From Synergistaceae bacterium (GTDB taxonomy: Bacteria; Synergistota; Synergistia; Synergistales; Thermovirgaceae): a stretch of DNA of 14,273 bases. The notes under the pieces are model-generated. The model did no database searches and was not told where the DNA came from. It saw nothing but the letters and a program-made list of their open reading frames with translations. Each line of letters opens with the position of its first letter. Positions within the stretch are counted from its first letter, which is position 1. Positions 1-7,800 of the stretch are shown in pieces. The DNA lies in the NCBI GenBank assembly GCA_003446665.1, contig DMCT01000120.1, positions 1 to 14,273 of the forward strand, read 5' to 3'. The translations under genes were made by a program, and so were the position numbers.

Positions 1-659
1 GGGGCCACCAAAAGCGTGACGGTGATCAGGTAGGCGATGCCCGTGTAGACTGCGGCTTTGACGGGGTTAAGCTCCCCCTTTTCGGAACGCTGCGAAAGAT
101 ATTCCGAAGCCGCCATGGAAAGCGTGGCCGCCACCCCGGTGATAAGGCCGGCCACCCCGACGATGGAGCTTTCGGCCAGAGCAAAGGTAAACCCGGCCAG
201 GGCGCCGGTGAGTTCCACCAGGGCGTCGTTGAGACCCAGGACCATGGAACCCACGTATTTGAGTCGTTCCTCGTCTATGAGGTTAACAAGCTCTGCTTCG
301 TGTTCCTCCTCTTCGCGCATGATCGTCCCTGCTTCGGGTATTTTCTCCTCAAGAGAGCTGTAGGTCTTTTCGGCGTTTTTCTCGCCCCGCTCCATGATTT
401 TTATGGCGAAGGTCACGCCGAAGATAAAGGCCAGGAAAAGATAGCAGGCAACCAAAAGAAAGTTCGGCCTCACACCGGTTTTCGTGTAGCGCCGCCAGGT
501 GTCGGAGTGACGTTTTTCGTCACGAGCTATCCGTTCCAGTATCTTCTTGTTTTCCCCGGTCATCCTGCGGGCAAGAAGCAGATATACGTGGTGTTCGGTT
601 ATCTCCGTTTTCTGGAGCTTAAGCAGCGCGTCACGAAGATCCTGCGATATTTCGTTCAA
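1..659 (-). CDS. Ferritin-like / VIT1-CCC1 family membrane protein, C-terminus beyond window
   Basis: 219 residues are visible and the reading frame runs off the left edge. The start is TTG at 659, preceded by an AAGGAAGG Shine-Dalgarno about 7 bases upstream; no better ATG lies near. Residues 1-65 are helical and rich in Glu/His (HHVYLLLARR, then ILERIARDEKRH), like the rubrerythrin/ferritin-like diiron domain. A membrane segment follows (about 68-87), then a charged helix with EEEEHEAEL. From about residue 137 the sequence (VLGLNDALVELTGALAGFTF) is typical of the VIT1/CCC1 iron/manganese transporter family, with further membrane segments up to the edge. Family knowledge: such proteins move Fe2+ or Mn2+ across membranes, and the ferritin-like domain probably binds the metal. 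It starts 61 bases after the dehydrogenase gene with no terminator between them, so co-transcription is likely. Family assignment is fairly sure; substrate and direction of transport are inferred. Confidence 0.85.
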   Translation of the reverse strand, partial: MNEISQDLRDALLKLQKTEITEHHVYLLLARRMTGENKKILERIARDEKRHSDTWRRYTKTGVRPNFLLVACYLFLAFIFGVTFAIKIMERGEKNAEKTYSSLEEKIPEAGTIMREEEEHEAELVNLIDEERLKYVGSMVLGLNDALVELTGALAGFTFALAESSIVGVAGLITGVAATLSMAASEYLSQRSEKGELNPVKAAVYTGIAYLITVTLLVA

Positions 660-720
660 GGGTTATCCTTCCTTTCGTCGTAAACCTTCGTTCGGATACC
701 GCGTTTTCGCCTTGCGCGCG

Positions 721-1731
721 TCAATCCTTCATGGACAGGAGGATCTTCCCGAAATGTTCGGCCTTTTCCATCTTGCGGTGGGCTTCGGCGGCCTGCTCCA
801 GGGGGAAGATGCTGTCGACGGCGCTTTCAAGAAGCCCCTTTTCGGCAAGGCGGAAAACGGCGTCGATTTCAACGGGAGTCGCTCCGTAAGAACCTAAAAG
901 GGCCAGTTCGTTCCGGTATACGCGCTGGAGGTTGATAGTGTAGTCCGAACCTGACGTGGAACCGCAGAAGGCAAGCCGCCCGCCGGGCTTGAGGATTGCC
1001 AGGCTTTTGTCCCATGTCGCTTTCCCTACGGTTTCGAGGACGACTTCGACGCCGAGTCCGCCCGTTGCTTCCCTGATTTTTTTGTCGAAGTCCCCCGAGG
1101 TATCGAAAACTTCGTCGGCTCCCCATTCTTTGAGGCGCCTGCGTTTTTCCGGGCTCCTCGAAGCGGCGTAAACTGTCGCCCCTGCAGCGCGGCATATCTG
1201 TATTGCCGTCAGCCCGACTCCTCCCGTTGCTCCGGCGATGAAAACCCTCTCTCCCGGCCTGATTCCCGAAAGGGTTATTGCCATGTGGTAGGCCGTAGCT
1301 GCGGTAAGCGTCAGGCCCGCGGCTTTTTGGGGGTCAAGGGCCTTCGGCATCGGTCTCAGGCAGGAAAGGGGTACGCAAGTTTTCTGGGCGTAACACCCGT
1401 CCCTGGCTACGCCCACTACTCCGGCGTAGGCGTTGGCCGGTTGGTGCAGCTGATCATTAGGGTAAATCCAGGGTGTTACAATCACCGAATGGTCCTGTTC
1501 CCATGTCGTGTCCGGTCCGAGGTCTTCGATGACGCCGACCCCCTCGGAGCCAAGTATGCGTGGAAGGGCAACAGGCACGTTGCCGAGCCTTACCCATATA
1601 TCCAGGTGATTGACGGCGCAGTATTCTATCCTTACCAAGGCTTCGCCCCTGTCCGGTTTCGGGTCGGGGAGACTCTCGAAGCTGAGGGTTTCCGGGCCTC
1701 CCGTACTCTTTATCCTGACGGCTTTCATCAT
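721..1731 (-). CDS. Medium-chain dehydrogenase/reductase (quinone oxidoreductase-like)
   Basis: 336 residues, the normal length for zinc-independent or single-zinc members of the medium-chain dehydrogenase/reductase superfamily. The N-terminal GroES-like domain shows YCAVNHLDIWVRLG (Cys38) and ILGSEGVG (61-67). The Rossmann domain carries the dinucleotide loop AGATGGVG near residues 166-173. The second strand ends in ASRS (190-193); an Arg there usually favours NADP(H). The Cys-rich structural-zinc lobe of classical alcohol dehydrogenases is absent: residues 85-125 have only scattered Cys113, Cys119 and Cys124. The start at 1731 has GGAGGAGG six bases upstream; a second ATG follows directly, so the protein could begin one residue later. 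The likely role is cytosolic reduction of a quinone, enal or similar carbonyl with NAD(P)H. The substrate cannot be read from the sequence. The gene probably leads a two-gene unit with the VIT-like gene. Confidence 0.88.
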   Translation of the reverse strand: MMKAVRIKSTGGPETLSFESLPDPKPDRGEALVRIEYCAVNHLDIWVRLGNVPVALPRILGSEGVGVIEDLGPDTTWEQDHSVIVTPWIYPNDQLHQPANAYAGVVGVARDGCYAQKTCVPLSCLRPMPKALDPQKAAGLTLTAATAYHMAITLSGIRPGERVFIAGATGGVGLTAIQICRAAGATVYAASRSPEKRRRLKEWGADEVFDTSGDFDKKIREATGGLGVEVVLETVGKATWDKSLAILKPGGRLAFCGSTSGSDYTINLQRVYRNELALLGSYGATPVEIDAVFRLAEKGLLESAVDSIFPLEQAAEAHRKMEKAEHFGKILLSMKD

Positions 1732-1776
1732 TTTAGGCCTCCTCCGAAACGGTTTTGAATTACTGCAAACGTATAT

Positions 1777-1785
1777 ATTGTAGCA
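1777..1785 (-). promoter_or_regulatory. Candidate extended -10 promoter for the dehydrogenase gene
   Basis: On the minus strand the sequence reads TGCTACAAT: a TG extended element followed by TACAAT, five of six matches to TATAAT. No convincing -35 is seen 16-18 bases upstream, which an extended -10 can tolerate. Transcription would start near 1770, about 39 bases before the ATG, after the end of the decayed gene upstream. Confidence 0.4.
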
Positions 1786-1820
1786 GGAATTAAAGACACC
1801 ACTGAGACGGGGACGACCTG

Positions 1821-2326
1821 CTACTCCGTCGATAGTTTCTCCTCAAGCGAATTGGCCTCGACCTGTGTTTCTGTTTGAGTTACCTCGCGTTCATCGTATA
1901 TAAAAACCGCGTCTTCGAGTATGGCGACAACGGCACCAGACCCGTACCGACAAGGACCTTTTCGGGCCTGTTGAGATTGAGTCCCTCCAGAGGATGTCTT
2001 CGAGCCCTTCGGCTCCGATCATGTCCGTGGCCTGGTGGTAGTGATACATCGGGCAAACATGCGGGTCACCGCATCGGGCTGTCCGGAGAATCGTTCGAAA
2101 AACCGGAAGTCCCCGGCGCTGATTCCATGTTCTTCACCGGCGATGTTGGTTACACTGATGGCGACAAGTACATACTCGTACCCCTTCCCGGGGTCTTGGT
2201 CCACTCCGTGGCTTTCGACACCCCGGTGATCGTTATCTTCAGTATTTCCGTCTTTCCGGTTTCAACGATTCCGAGTACCGGGGGTTGAGCCGGTGCCATT
2301 CCGGCAAGTGCAAGAAACATGCACAT
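1821..2326 (-). pseudogene. Frameshifted remnant of a small secreted DUF4352-like protein
   Basis: No single frame is open, but coding-like peptide runs from frame to frame along the minus strand. It opens with a signal-peptide-like MCMFLALAGMAPAQ (ATG at 2326), then VETGKTEILKITITG. After a shift near the GGGG run at about 2225 it continues GKGYEYVLVAISVTN and GISAGDFRFF, the hallmark start of the DUF4352/telokin-like beta sandwich. A second shift near 2060-2065 gives MYHYHQATDMIGAEGLEDIL. A third near 1990 gives LNLNRPEKVLVGTG. A fourth near 1945 gives AVVAILEDAVFIYDE, ending at TAG (1821-1823). The pieces follow one another in order over roughly 168 codons, as expected for one small gene broken by several indels. 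No Shine-Dalgarno is clear before 2326. Multiple sequencing errors are an alternative, but the very long neighbouring ORF is uninterrupted. The family call is moderate. Confidence 0.6.
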
Positions 2327-2415
2327 AACAACAACTATACTGGAGCATGCCGTACAGACAACAGGTGTTCGATGATATCAGCCTTTTCCCACCTCCCGGG
2401 GTATGCACGAGAACG

Positions 2416-3096
2416 TCAGGGCGCGTTTAGGGTCTTCCTGACCCCCGCGCTCCGCAAAGCTTCGTATATTGCAATATACCCGGGCAGGGCCGTCCCCCAG
2501 ATCGTTCGGGTCCTTCCGTCTTTCATGCGTATAGAGATACCCGGGTCGTGACGTCCGGATTGGACCAGGAGCGGTCCTGTGGCGCGCCAGTTCACAAAGG
2601 CGGCGAGTGCTGCGAGCCAGCGCATCCATCGGGGCATGGAGTATATTACCGGTCCTGCTTGCGTCATTTCTTCAAAACGGAGCAGTTCCTTGCCGAAAAG
2701 GGTCCGCCGGAGGATCCCCCCGGGCAGGACTTCGATCTCGTAGGCTTCGTACCAGGCGGCGATGACATTGAGAGAAAGGCAGAAAAATCCCATTGCCCCC
2801 AGGGCAACGAAAGCGCCAACGGGGCCGCCTTCGGCGAGGATGCCGGCGCCTAAGGAAAAGAAAAAGGCAGAAAGGCTGTATCCAAGAAGATCCGGGAGCA
2901 CTACGCCCCGGAAACGACTGTAGCGGATGGCACTGGGCTGCTTTTTGGGCCAGGGCAGTAGAGCGTAAGCGATAAAACCAGAGAAGAGGAAGATCCAAGG
3001 CAAAAGGGACGAACCACGGTCCCATTGGCCGAAAAACAGCAGCTGGACCGCGAAAAACCCGGCAAACAGAAAGACTCTTCTTCCCATCTGTATCAT
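2416..3096 (-). CDS. Four-helix membrane protein with PH-like C-terminal domain
   Basis: 226 residues. Hydrophobic segments at about 7-22, 31-48, 70-88 and 92-114 form two helical hairpins. Residues 116-226 are soluble and strand-rich: YEIEVLPGGILRRTLFGKE starts like a bacterial PH (bPH/YdbT-type) domain, and the C-terminal part (ISIRMKDGRTRTIWGTALPG, then YEALRSAG) fits the end of that fold, where the last helix closes it. I do not recognise a named family. Bacterial PH-like membrane proteins are usually envelope proteins of unknown role. The ATG at 3096 is chosen because AGAGGAG lies 11 bases upstream; an ATG four codons in is possible. The gene is divergent from the PH-like gene at 3272 and lies 89 bases before the decayed gene downstream. 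Membrane topology is confident; the PH-like domain is a fold-level inference. Confidence 0.75.
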   Translation of the reverse strand: MIQMGRRVFLFAGFFAVQLLFFGQWDRGSSLLPWIFLFSGFIAYALLPWPKKQPSAIRYSRFRGVVLPDLLGYSLSAFFFSLGAGILAEGGPVGAFVALGAMGFFCLSLNVIAAWYEAYEIEVLPGGILRRTLFGKELLRFEEMTQAGPVIYSMPRWMRWLAALAAFVNWRATGPLLVQSGRHDPGISIRMKDGRTRTIWGTALPGYIAIYEALRSAGVRKTLNAP

Positions 3097-3164
3097 CTGT
3101 GCAAGTTCTCCTCTCTGTCGTAATGTTGCTTTTTCTGGGTGGACGCGATTTTGTGACTGATCTA

Positions 3165-3170
3165 ATTATA
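3165..3170 (-). promoter_or_regulatory. Candidate -10 box for the leftward membrane-protein gene
   Basis: The minus strand carries a perfect TATAAT, in the context CACTATAATTAG. The -35 position holds only weak matches. Transcription would begin near 3158, giving a leader of about 60 bases before the ATG at 3096. It lies back to back with the rightward promoter candidate at 3214-3222. Confidence 0.4.
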
Positions 3171-3213
3171 GTGGACTTGGCCGGGGAGTGCGGAACATTT
3201 CGGATATGCACTT

Positions 3214-3222
3214 TGATATGAT
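3214..3222 (+). promoter_or_regulatory. Candidate extended -10 promoter for the PH-like/Sel1 gene pair
   Basis: The sequence TGATATGAT combines a TG extended element with TATGAT, five of six matches to the -10 consensus, in an AT-rich stretch. No clear -35 is present. A start near 3229 would leave a leader of about 43 bases. It would also exclude the upstream ATG at 3188, in line with the ribosome site at 3256-3263. Confidence 0.4.
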
Positions 3223-3271
3223 ATATATGTGTTTGTTTTTTTCGACCCTTTTTCAAAGGAGGGAAATGAGA

Positions 3272-3769
3272 ATGCTCGAAGGGGAACGAGTACTGGGAGT
3301 CCTGGGCGGCAGAATAAAGCTGGGGTTTTTCAAGGCGGCATCCATGGCTATGATCGTGACGAACCGACGTTTCATCTTTGCAGAAATTACCAATGACATG
3401 TTGGCTGCCGAAGCGGAAAAAATCAAAAAAAGATCGGCCGAAGAAAAGCCGGGGTTTTTCGGTCGCATGGCCATGGCGATGAATGCCAACAAGGAATTGC
3501 TTGCTGACCTGGGCAAAGGTGATCCCGACGAGGTTTCCGCAGGAAACCCCAAGAATTTTGTCGTCCCCAATGAAGGCGTGGTCCTGGGAAAGGTCAATAA
3601 TGAAACGAAGTATGACTGTGACGGCGATTTCAAGGGATCCAACACGGTGATATTACTGAAGACAGCCGACAAAAAGTATGAACTGACCCTCGAGGGAGCC
3701 ACTTCGCAACCGGGCGAAATCCTTGAGCAGGCCCTGGGGTCCCGTTTCAAAAAGGGTTTGTTCAGGTAG
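3272..3769 (+). CDS. Small cytosolic PH-like domain protein, unknown function
   Basis: 165 residues from the ATG at 3272, which has AGGAGG nine bases upstream. An in-frame ATG at 3266 is only three bases from that site and is less likely. The frame stays open back to 3188, but without a ribosome site. There is no signal peptide or membrane helix. The first 35 residues (MLEGERVLGVLGG, then MIVTNRRFIFAEI) resemble the opening strands of bacterial PH/GRAM-like domains, where a 'TNRRFIF' strand is typical. A charged helical insert rich in Lys/Glu/Met follows (about residues 38-80). Strands then resume with NEGVVLGKVNN and NTVILLKTADKKYELTL, and a closing helix (GEILEQALGSRF) ends the protein. No catalytic motif is visible. 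It stops 20 bases before the Sel1-repeat gene and almost certainly shares its transcript. Function is unknown; the fold call is moderate. Confidence 0.75.
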   Translation: MLEGERVLGVLGGRIKLGFFKAASMAMIVTNRRFIFAEITNDMLAAEAEKIKKRSAEEKPGFFGRMAMAMNANKELLADLGKGDPDEVSAGNPKNFVVPNEGVVLGKVNNETKYDCDGDFKGSNTVILLKTADKKYELTLEGATSQPGEILEQALGSRFKKGLFR

Positions 3770-3789
3770 GAGGAAGGGAGAGATATACA

Positions 3790-4788
3790 ATGGATTACAG
3801 GAAACGGTCAAGCCTTGTTGTCTTTATTCTTGTGCTCCTCGTGGCGTGTTTTACTTTCGCCGCGGCAGAAGAACTGCGCGCATTCACTCCGCCGCCCTTG
3901 CCGGGCGAAGAGGGTGCCGGAGACAGCGAAGAGGCACCTGCTCCACCACCTCCTCCGAAGATGGATGAAGAGCCTGAAGAGGTGAAACCTGAACCGGCAC
4001 CTGAACCTGAGCCGAAGCCGGCACCAAAGCCGAAACCCAAACCGGCTCCCAAGCCTCAACCGAAAAAGCCGAAGATCTCTGCCGAAGACGCTTTCAAAAA
4101 GGGTGTTGCCGATTACCAGGCGGGGAATTACCCCGAAGCGTTGAAGTGGTTTACCCTTTCGGCCGAACAGGGGCACATGCACGGGGCCTACAATCTTGGT
4201 GTCTTGTATGAACGGGGCGAAGGAACGGAAGCGAACCCCGAAAAGGCTTTCGAATGGTACAGTCGTGCTGCCCAGGCCGGTTACGCGAAGGCCCAGGCCG
4301 AAGTGGGATATGCCTATCTTACAGGTACTGGGACGGAGCAAAATTACGTCCAGGCCAGATTCTGGTTCCAGCGTGCCGCGGATCAGGACCACGCGACGTC
4401 GGAATATAATCTTGGGACCATGTACCGAAAGGGACTCGGCGTGGAAGTGGATCCCCTGAAATCCTTCTACTGGTTTGAAAGGGCAGCCCGGCATGGCCAC
4501 GTGGAGTCCATGCTCAACGTGGGGATTTTCTATGAGCGTGCCTGGGGGACAGTCTACAGTCCGGCCAAGGCCGTCCAGTGGTATGAGAAGGCGGCCGAAA
4601 AGGGTGTGGCAAGAGCCGTTGCGTATCTTGGAGAATGCTATGTCACAGGAAAAGGCGTGGACAAGGACATGAAAAAGGGTGTCCAGCTGCTGGAAGAGGC
4701 GGCGAAGCAGGATGTGGATTACGCCAAGAAACTTCTGTACGAGATCGACAAACGGAAATATTACAAGTACAAAAAATATGCCCAATAG
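3790..4788 (+). CDS. Exported Sel1-repeat protein with Pro/Lys stalk
   Basis: 332 residues. Residues 1-26 are a signal sequence (positive MDYRKR, hydrophobic 9-19). It contains LVAC ending at Cys20, a plausible lipobox, and also AAA before Glu27, a plausible signal peptidase I site, so lipoprotein or soluble export cannot be decided. An acidic/proline segment leads into a Pro-Lys-Glu stalk (about 50-95) resembling the periplasm-spanning linker of TonB. Residues 99-310 are helical repeats: one TPR-like unit (YQAGNYPEALKWF) and five Sel1-like repeats with exact 36-residue spacing (glycines 137, 173, 209, 245 and 281). The C-terminus is basic and Tyr-rich (KRKYYKYKKYAQ). Sel1 repeats are protein-interaction scaffolds; no enzyme motif is present. 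The start has GGGAGA eight bases upstream. The gene follows the PH-like gene by 20 bases and ends at a strong terminator. The partner is unknown. Confidence 0.88.
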   Translation: MDYRKRSSLVVFILVLLVACFTFAAAEELRAFTPPPLPGEEGAGDSEEAPAPPPPPKMDEEPEEVKPEPAPEPEPKPAPKPKPKPAPKPQPKKPKISAEDAFKKGVADYQAGNYPEALKWFTLSAEQGHMHGAYNLGVLYERGEGTEANPEKAFEWYSRAAQAGYAKAQAEVGYAYLTGTGTEQNYVQARFWFQRAADQDHATSEYNLGTMYRKGLGVEVDPLKSFYWFERAARHGHVESMLNVGIFYERAWGTVYSPAKAVQWYEKAAEKGVARAVAYLGECYVTGKGVDKDMKKGVQLLEEAAKQDVDYAKKLLYEIDKRKYYKYKKYAQ

Positions 4789-4799
4789 ACAGACAGGAG

Positions 4800-4836
4800 A
4801 AAAGAGGGGCCGCCGGTTTCCGGCGGCCCCTCTTTT
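4800..4836. terminator. Bidirectional hairpin terminator between convergent genes
   Basis: A perfect 17-base inverted repeat (arms 4800-4816 and 4820-4836) encloses a three-base TTT loop. The stem core is GGGGCCGCCGG, flanked by A-runs on one side and T-runs on the other, so each strand reads a GC-rich hairpin ending in T residues. It lies 12 bases after the Sel1 gene stop and 18 bases beyond the stop of the giant gene, and can serve both. Confidence 0.9.
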
Positions 4837-4853
4837 GTGGACGGAATACCGGA

Positions 4854-7800
4854 TCAGAAACTGAAAGTGGCGAGCATCTTCTCGATGGTGCCTTTTGCGG
4901 CGTTCCAGTTGTTGAAGGGGACCATGATAGCCATGCCCTGGCCACCGGACACGGTGCCGCAGTTGATGACCATTGCCGTGACGCCGTATTGCTCGGTGGT
5001 AATCTGCTCGCAGGTTCTGTTGCCCACCTTGATTGACTCGACCTTCCCTTTTGATTTCATCTTCTGAAAGTCACCAAAGACGTCGTCGGGATCACCGAGC
5101 CCTACGGAGACTCCGATTTCCGGATTGTTCATGTCGCCTTTCCAGGCCGCAAAGAACTGCCCGTCTTCGTTGTTTCTCTCGTCGGTCTTCCAGTCCGGTG
5201 GAACCTGGAACGAGACGGGGCCAAGGGTGACTTGCCGCCATCCTGAGACATGGGATGCCCCGTCCAAGGACGCAGGAGCCTTTTTCTTTTCTACAGGTAC
5301 AGGAGTGGAGTTGATGCGGATATCACCGGCATCAAACCAGCCGTGACCCTCAAACTCGAGCCGGAAGGCCTTGGCCTTCTGCGGATGCTTGAGTTCATAG
5401 GTCTGGGGTGGCCTGGACAGCCCCGTTTTCCCATATGACAGCTTTTCCCTGTTGATATTGGCGCCCTTGTAGATCACGATGGGTACCCATTTGTCGGCTT
5501 CGTTTTTGAACTTGACCGTCAGGACGAAGCCTTCGGTGGTGATGTCCGTGCTGGCCCTGCCGATGTAGAAGGAATGGATCTGTTGCAGGGTGTCGAAATC
5601 CTTCTGGATCCAGTCCCTGCCGTTTTGGGCTCCGGTCCAGAACCCGCCGGCGAAGGGGTCTCCCTTGCTGTTGCGTTTGTATTGGGAACTTGCCGTCACC
5701 TTCCCCTTGGGTGAATCCTGTGAGGCCGGGGCCTTTGTTTTCGGTGCCGGTTTCTCCTGCGTGGCCTCGGCCTGTGTTGGCTGCGCTTTCTGTCCTTCCT
5801 CTTTTGCGGGAGCCTTTTCGTCTTTCTTGAGGCCGGCGATGTAATCCTCAAGTTTCTTTACATGGTCCCTGACGGCAGCGTTCTCATGCAATTTGAGGCC
5901 TTCCTTGTATTTTTCGAGGGCCTGCTCGTATTTTTTTGCGTTCTGGAGCTCCGCCGCCTCGTTCCAGATCCTTTCCGCCTCGGCTTTGGCGTCGGCTTCT
6001 TCGTGTTCTTTTTTGGCTTCAGCCTGTCGGGCCTCGTATTCCCGGATGAACTGTTCCAGTTTCTTGATGTGATCGCGGATCGCCTGGCTGTCGTGGATCC
6101 TCAGCCCTTCGTAGTATTTCCCGAGGGCTTCGCGGTACTTTTCAGCTTTCTGGAGTTCGGCGGCCTCGGCCCAGATCTTCTCCGCCCTGGCTTTTTCCGA
6201 GGCTTTCTTTTCCTCGTCGGCCTGTTTCTTCCGGAGATCCTCGATGTATTTCTCAAGCTTTTTCACGTGCTCCCGAACGCCCTCGTCATCCTGTATGGCA
6301 AGGCCTTCCTTGTACTTTTCGAGGGCCTTTTCATATTTCTCCGACTGCTGGAGCTCCGCCGCTTCGGTCCAGATTGCCTCGGCGCGGTTTTTCCGGTCCT
6401 CTACGGCTTTTTTCTTTTCGATGAATTCCTCGAGTTTTTTCACGTGATCCCTGACGGCCTTGTCATCCTTTATCTTCAGGCCTTCCTCGTATTTATCCAG
6501 GGCGTCTTCATACTTTTCGGCCTGCTGGAGCTCCGCCGCTTCGGTCCAGATTTCCTCGGCTTCGGCGGTCTTGTCGGCTTTGCCGGTGTCTTCTGACGGA
6601 GTAACGGGGATGGCCCTTTCGAGTTCGGCCAGGGTGGTGCCGGAATCCCTGTGGGTCACTCGCACGGCGACCTCTATGGAATCTGCGTCCTTGCGGGGTC
6701 CAATGGTGACGGAACGTGACTCCCTGCCCTGTGGAAAGGTGGCGGAACTGGAGCTTTTCCACTCATATCGGAGCATCGATCCGTCGATACCCTCGGGGAG
6801 GAGTACCTCCACGACATCTTCGTCGTTTTCGGCAATGGATTCGGGCGTTTTCAGTGAGAATTCGGGAGCCGTCACGCGCACGGTGTGTTTCTGTGACGTT
6901 CCGAGAACGTCCCCGTGCCTGTTTCTGGCCTCCACCCATATGGACAAGTCGCCTGGGCTGGTTGCGGTGATGTGGTTTGCGACTTCCTCTCCCATGGTGC
7001 GGGTCATTTGCGCACCTGGTTCAACCAGCCAGCGGAATCTCGGTGGAGGCTTCCTGTTAACCCCCGATGCGGGAGGACTCAAGGGATATTCGACCCTCGG
7101 CGAGAAGGATTCTCCCAAAAGCACCTTTTCGGGGACATTGAGAAGGGTGACTGTGAAAGGTCCTGCAGTGACGTTGTGTGTGGCCGACGCTTTTTTCTTC
7201 GCTGAATCTTTCACTGTGACGCTGACTTTGACCTCTCCCGGGGTTTCGGCGACGAAAGATGCTTCAGGTCCTTCGGCGGTGACGTTTTTACTCCAGGTGA
7301 AGGTATAGGGAGGTTTTCCTCCGGTGGCTTCGGCCGTCAACTTCGCGGTGCCATTGACGGTGACAGTGTTGTCGGCCTTCAGGGAGACTTCAAGGGGCTT
7401 GTCCTGCAATTCCGCCGGAAGGGCGAGGACGGGAAATGATGCCGAGCCCCTTGCAAGGACGAGGTCTTCCTTGTTCCTCGCCTCCACCGTCGCCGCAGCC
7501 GTTCCCGGCTCGTGACGAAACAGCGTGGCCTCATCACCGATTCCTGTGGAGCTCATGGAAGTTCCTTCGCCCGGGATCCATTTCCAGCGGAGTTCCTTCG
7601 GTGCGGCCGGGTCGGTGATTTCCGCCTTGACCCGGACCTGTTCATCAGTCATGAAGCTGCCCTCGGGGACATCCTTCAGGCCCTCCCCCTCGACCCATTC
7701 CTGGGGTCGAGGGCCGGCTGTGCCCAGAACAGTGACCTTCAAGTCGTAGCCTGCCACATCGATCGTCGCCGTTCCTTCGGCCAGTGGTTCACCCTTCGGG

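Noticed and set aside
1875..2288. A 137-residue plus-strand frame over the decayed gene
   Set aside because: No ribosome site or recognisable domain; coding-like signal is on the minus strand in successive frames.
3188..3271. An N-terminal extension of the PH-like gene starting at 3188
   Set aside because: It would run through the promoter region and has no ribosome site, whereas AGGAGG is well placed for the ATG at 3272.
3808..4785. A 325-residue open frame on the minus strand
   Set aside because: Antisense to the Sel1-repeat gene, whose exact 36-residue periodicity and signal peptide prove the plus-strand frame.
5832..6560. Regular repeats considered as a CRISPR array or tandem DNA repeat
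   Set aside because: The similarity is at protein level, units are about 147 bases with variable spacing, and the frame is kept throughout; it is a protein repeat.
5862..6596. A 244-residue Phe/Leu-rich frame that looks like a membrane protein
   Set aside because: It is the reverse of the Lys/Glu-rich TPR-like repeats: Lys and Glu codons read backward give Phe, Leu and similar residues, and its repeats coincide with theirs.
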